DNA of 15,450 nucleotides from Clostridiales bacterium (lineage in GTDB: Bacteria > Bacillota > Clostridia > Saccharofermentanales > UBA5734), in assembly GCA_003532195.1 (NCBI GenBank), contig DOFA01000199.1:1-15450 (forward strand). Direction: 5' to 3'. A program made the translations under genes and the position numbers. Below the pieces are notes generated by a model, which searched no databases, was not told where the DNA came from, and worked only from the letters and a program-made list of their open reading frames with translations. This document shows, in pieces, positions 14,548-15,450 of this stretch. The first letter of the stretch is position 1, and each line of letters starts with the position of its first letter.

Positions 14548-15384
14548 ATGGCAATCCTAACCAGCAACATGCATACGCACAGCTTCTTCTGCGACGGCGA
14601 AGGCTGGCCGGAAGACTATGTCCGGGCTGCCCTGAAAAAGGGTTTTACAGATCTGGGTTTTTCTTCGCATGCCCCGGTCCCCCTGGAGACTTACTGGAAC
14701 ATGCCCGAGGCGAGAGCCGAACAATATGTCGCCCATATCCGGGAGCTGCAGAGAAAGTACGCCGGCCAGATCCGCATCTATGCGGGCATGGAAATTGATT
14801 TCTTCGCCGGCGACAGGCGGGGGATTTTCCGACGCTATGACTTGGATTACACGATCGGCGCGGTTCATTTTGTCGAGGACAAATCGGGCGTCAGCTATAC
14901 AGTCGACGGCAGCCCGGAAGATTTCCGGGATGATATGAATCGTTGCACCGGCGGATCGATCCGGCAATATGTGACGCTTTATTATGATAAAGTTCAGACG
15001 ATGCTGCGCCAGGAGCGTTTTGATGTTCTGGCTCACCCGGACCTGATTAAAAGAAATAATCCGGGCCAGTGCTATTTCCGGGAAGATGAAGCCTGGTACC
15101 GGAAAAAAGTCATGGAAACCGTCGGCGCGATAGCTGCCTGCGGCCGTTTGGCCGAGGTGAACACCGGCGGCCTGGCCCGGGGGCGTGCCGATGATATTTA
15201 TCCATCCGCCTGGATTATCCGGGAAATGAAAAAACAGAATATCCCCCTGACGCTGAACTCGGATGCCCATGTACCGGAACAGATTGATTTTTATTTTCCT
15301 GAAGCTATCCAGACCATCCGTGCAGCCGGATACCGGGAAATCTGGTCCTACCAGGACGGGAAGTGGGTCAGCAACCGCATTTGA
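14548..15384 (+). CDS. PHP-domain phosphoesterase, histidinol-phosphatase (HisK/HisJ) type
   Basis: PHP-domain phosphatases hydrolyse a phosphate ester with a three-metal centre; the best known of this shape converts histidinol phosphate to histidinol. The 278-residue protein shows every expected ligand: MHTHSFFCDG (His9, His11, Asp16), SSHAPV (His41), AGMEIDFF (Glu82), GAVHF (His107), VLAHPDLI (His163) and LTLNSDAHVP (Asp239, His241). The AEVNTGGLARG and YPSAWI segments resemble histidinol phosphatases. ATG 14548 has AAGGAG about 13 bases ahead, inside the end of the AraC gene, so the two are probably translated from one message. With no other his gene in view and a sugar regulator as partner, it may act on a sugar or polyol phosphate instead. 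Fold certain, substrate uncertain. Confidence 0.9.
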   Translation: MAILTSNMHTHSFFCDGEGWPEDYVRAALKKGFTDLGFSSHAPVPLETYWNMPEARAEQYVAHIRELQRKYAGQIRIYAGMEIDFFAGDRRGIFRRYDLDYTIGAVHFVEDKSGVSYTVDGSPEDFRDDMNRCTGGSIRQYVTLYYDKVQTMLRQERFDVLAHPDLIKRNNPGQCYFREDEAWYRKKVMETVGAIAACGRLAEVNTGGLARGRADDIYPSAWIIREMKKQNIPLTLNSDAHVPEQIDFYFPEAIQTIRAAGYREIWSYQDGKWVSNRI

Positions 15385-15401
15385 GCCCAGACAAAGTCCG
15401 T

Positions 15402-15422
15402 GCCGGCAAGCTGGCTGCCGGC
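15402..15422. terminator. GC-rich hairpin after the PHP-domain gene
   Basis: GCCGGCA (15402-15408) pairs with TGCCGGC (15416-15422) around AGCTGGC, 18 bases after the stop codon. GCAAGC (15406-15411) and GCTTGC (15421-15426) offer a competing fold. There is no T run after it, so it is only a possible terminator for the regulator and PHP-domain transcript. Confidence 0.4.
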
Positions 15423-15450
15423 TTGCACTGAATCGCCAGCATGATATACT

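Noticed and set aside
1..15450. CRISPR array, tRNA or rRNA genes, insertion sequences, phage or defence genes
   Set aside because: I looked for regular repeats, cloverleaf-like segments and transposase, integrase or defence motifs and saw none.

Overview
The window looks like part of a Firmicutes (probably Clostridia-type) chromosome carrying a carbohydrate or polyol utilisation cluster. The clues are an LplA/LplC-type ABC importer, a lipoprotein with a Thr/Ala-rich linker after the lipobox, strong AGGAGG-like ribosome binding sites, some TTG and GTG starts, and an AraC regulator of the kind Clostridia and Paenibacillaceae place beside sugar operons. The taxon is an inference from family content. 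No rRNA, tRNA, CRISPR array, transposase or phage gene is visible.

Layout. Positions 1-1979 hold the end of an importer permease gene and its substrate-binding lipoprotein. After a 254-base spacer with a strong hairpin, a tightly packed plus-strand operon (2234-8392) encodes an amidohydrolase, a DegT/DnrJ-type PLP aminotransferase, a xylose-isomerase-like TIM-barrel enzyme, a Gfo/Idh/MocA oxidoreductase, a second amidohydrolase and an alanine racemase. The oxidoreductase reading frame is broken by an apparent internal deletion. A 147-base spacer with short palindromes precedes a GatZ/KbaZ-type gene and a large polytopic membrane protein (8540-11527). These converge on a minus-strand pair, a second TIM-barrel enzyme followed by a second Gfo/Idh/MocA oxidoreductase (13477 down to 11576). 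That pair is divergent from an AraC-type regulator gene, which is followed closely by a PHP-domain phosphoesterase gene (13671-15384).

How it may work together (inference). The importer would bring in an oligosaccharide, glycoside or modified sugar. NAD(P)-dependent Gfo/Idh/MocA enzymes would oxidise a ring hydroxyl, and the TIM-barrel partners would isomerise, epimerise or eliminate. The amidohydrolases could open a lactone or related ring, and the aminotransferase could add or remove an amino group at a keto-sugar carbon. The AraC protein probably senses the substrate or an intermediate. The combination does not match canonical inositol, tagatose/galactitol, rhamnose or fucose pathways, so an undescribed amino-sugar, cyclitol or 3-keto-glycoside route is the most interesting possibility. 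The substrate cannot be read from sequence alone.

The most concrete anomalies are the internally deleted oxidoreductase gene at 5320-6223, the amidohydrolase paralogue lacking a conserved His, the GatZ-like gene without an aldolase partner, and the symmetrical overlapping divergent promoters at 13503-13538.
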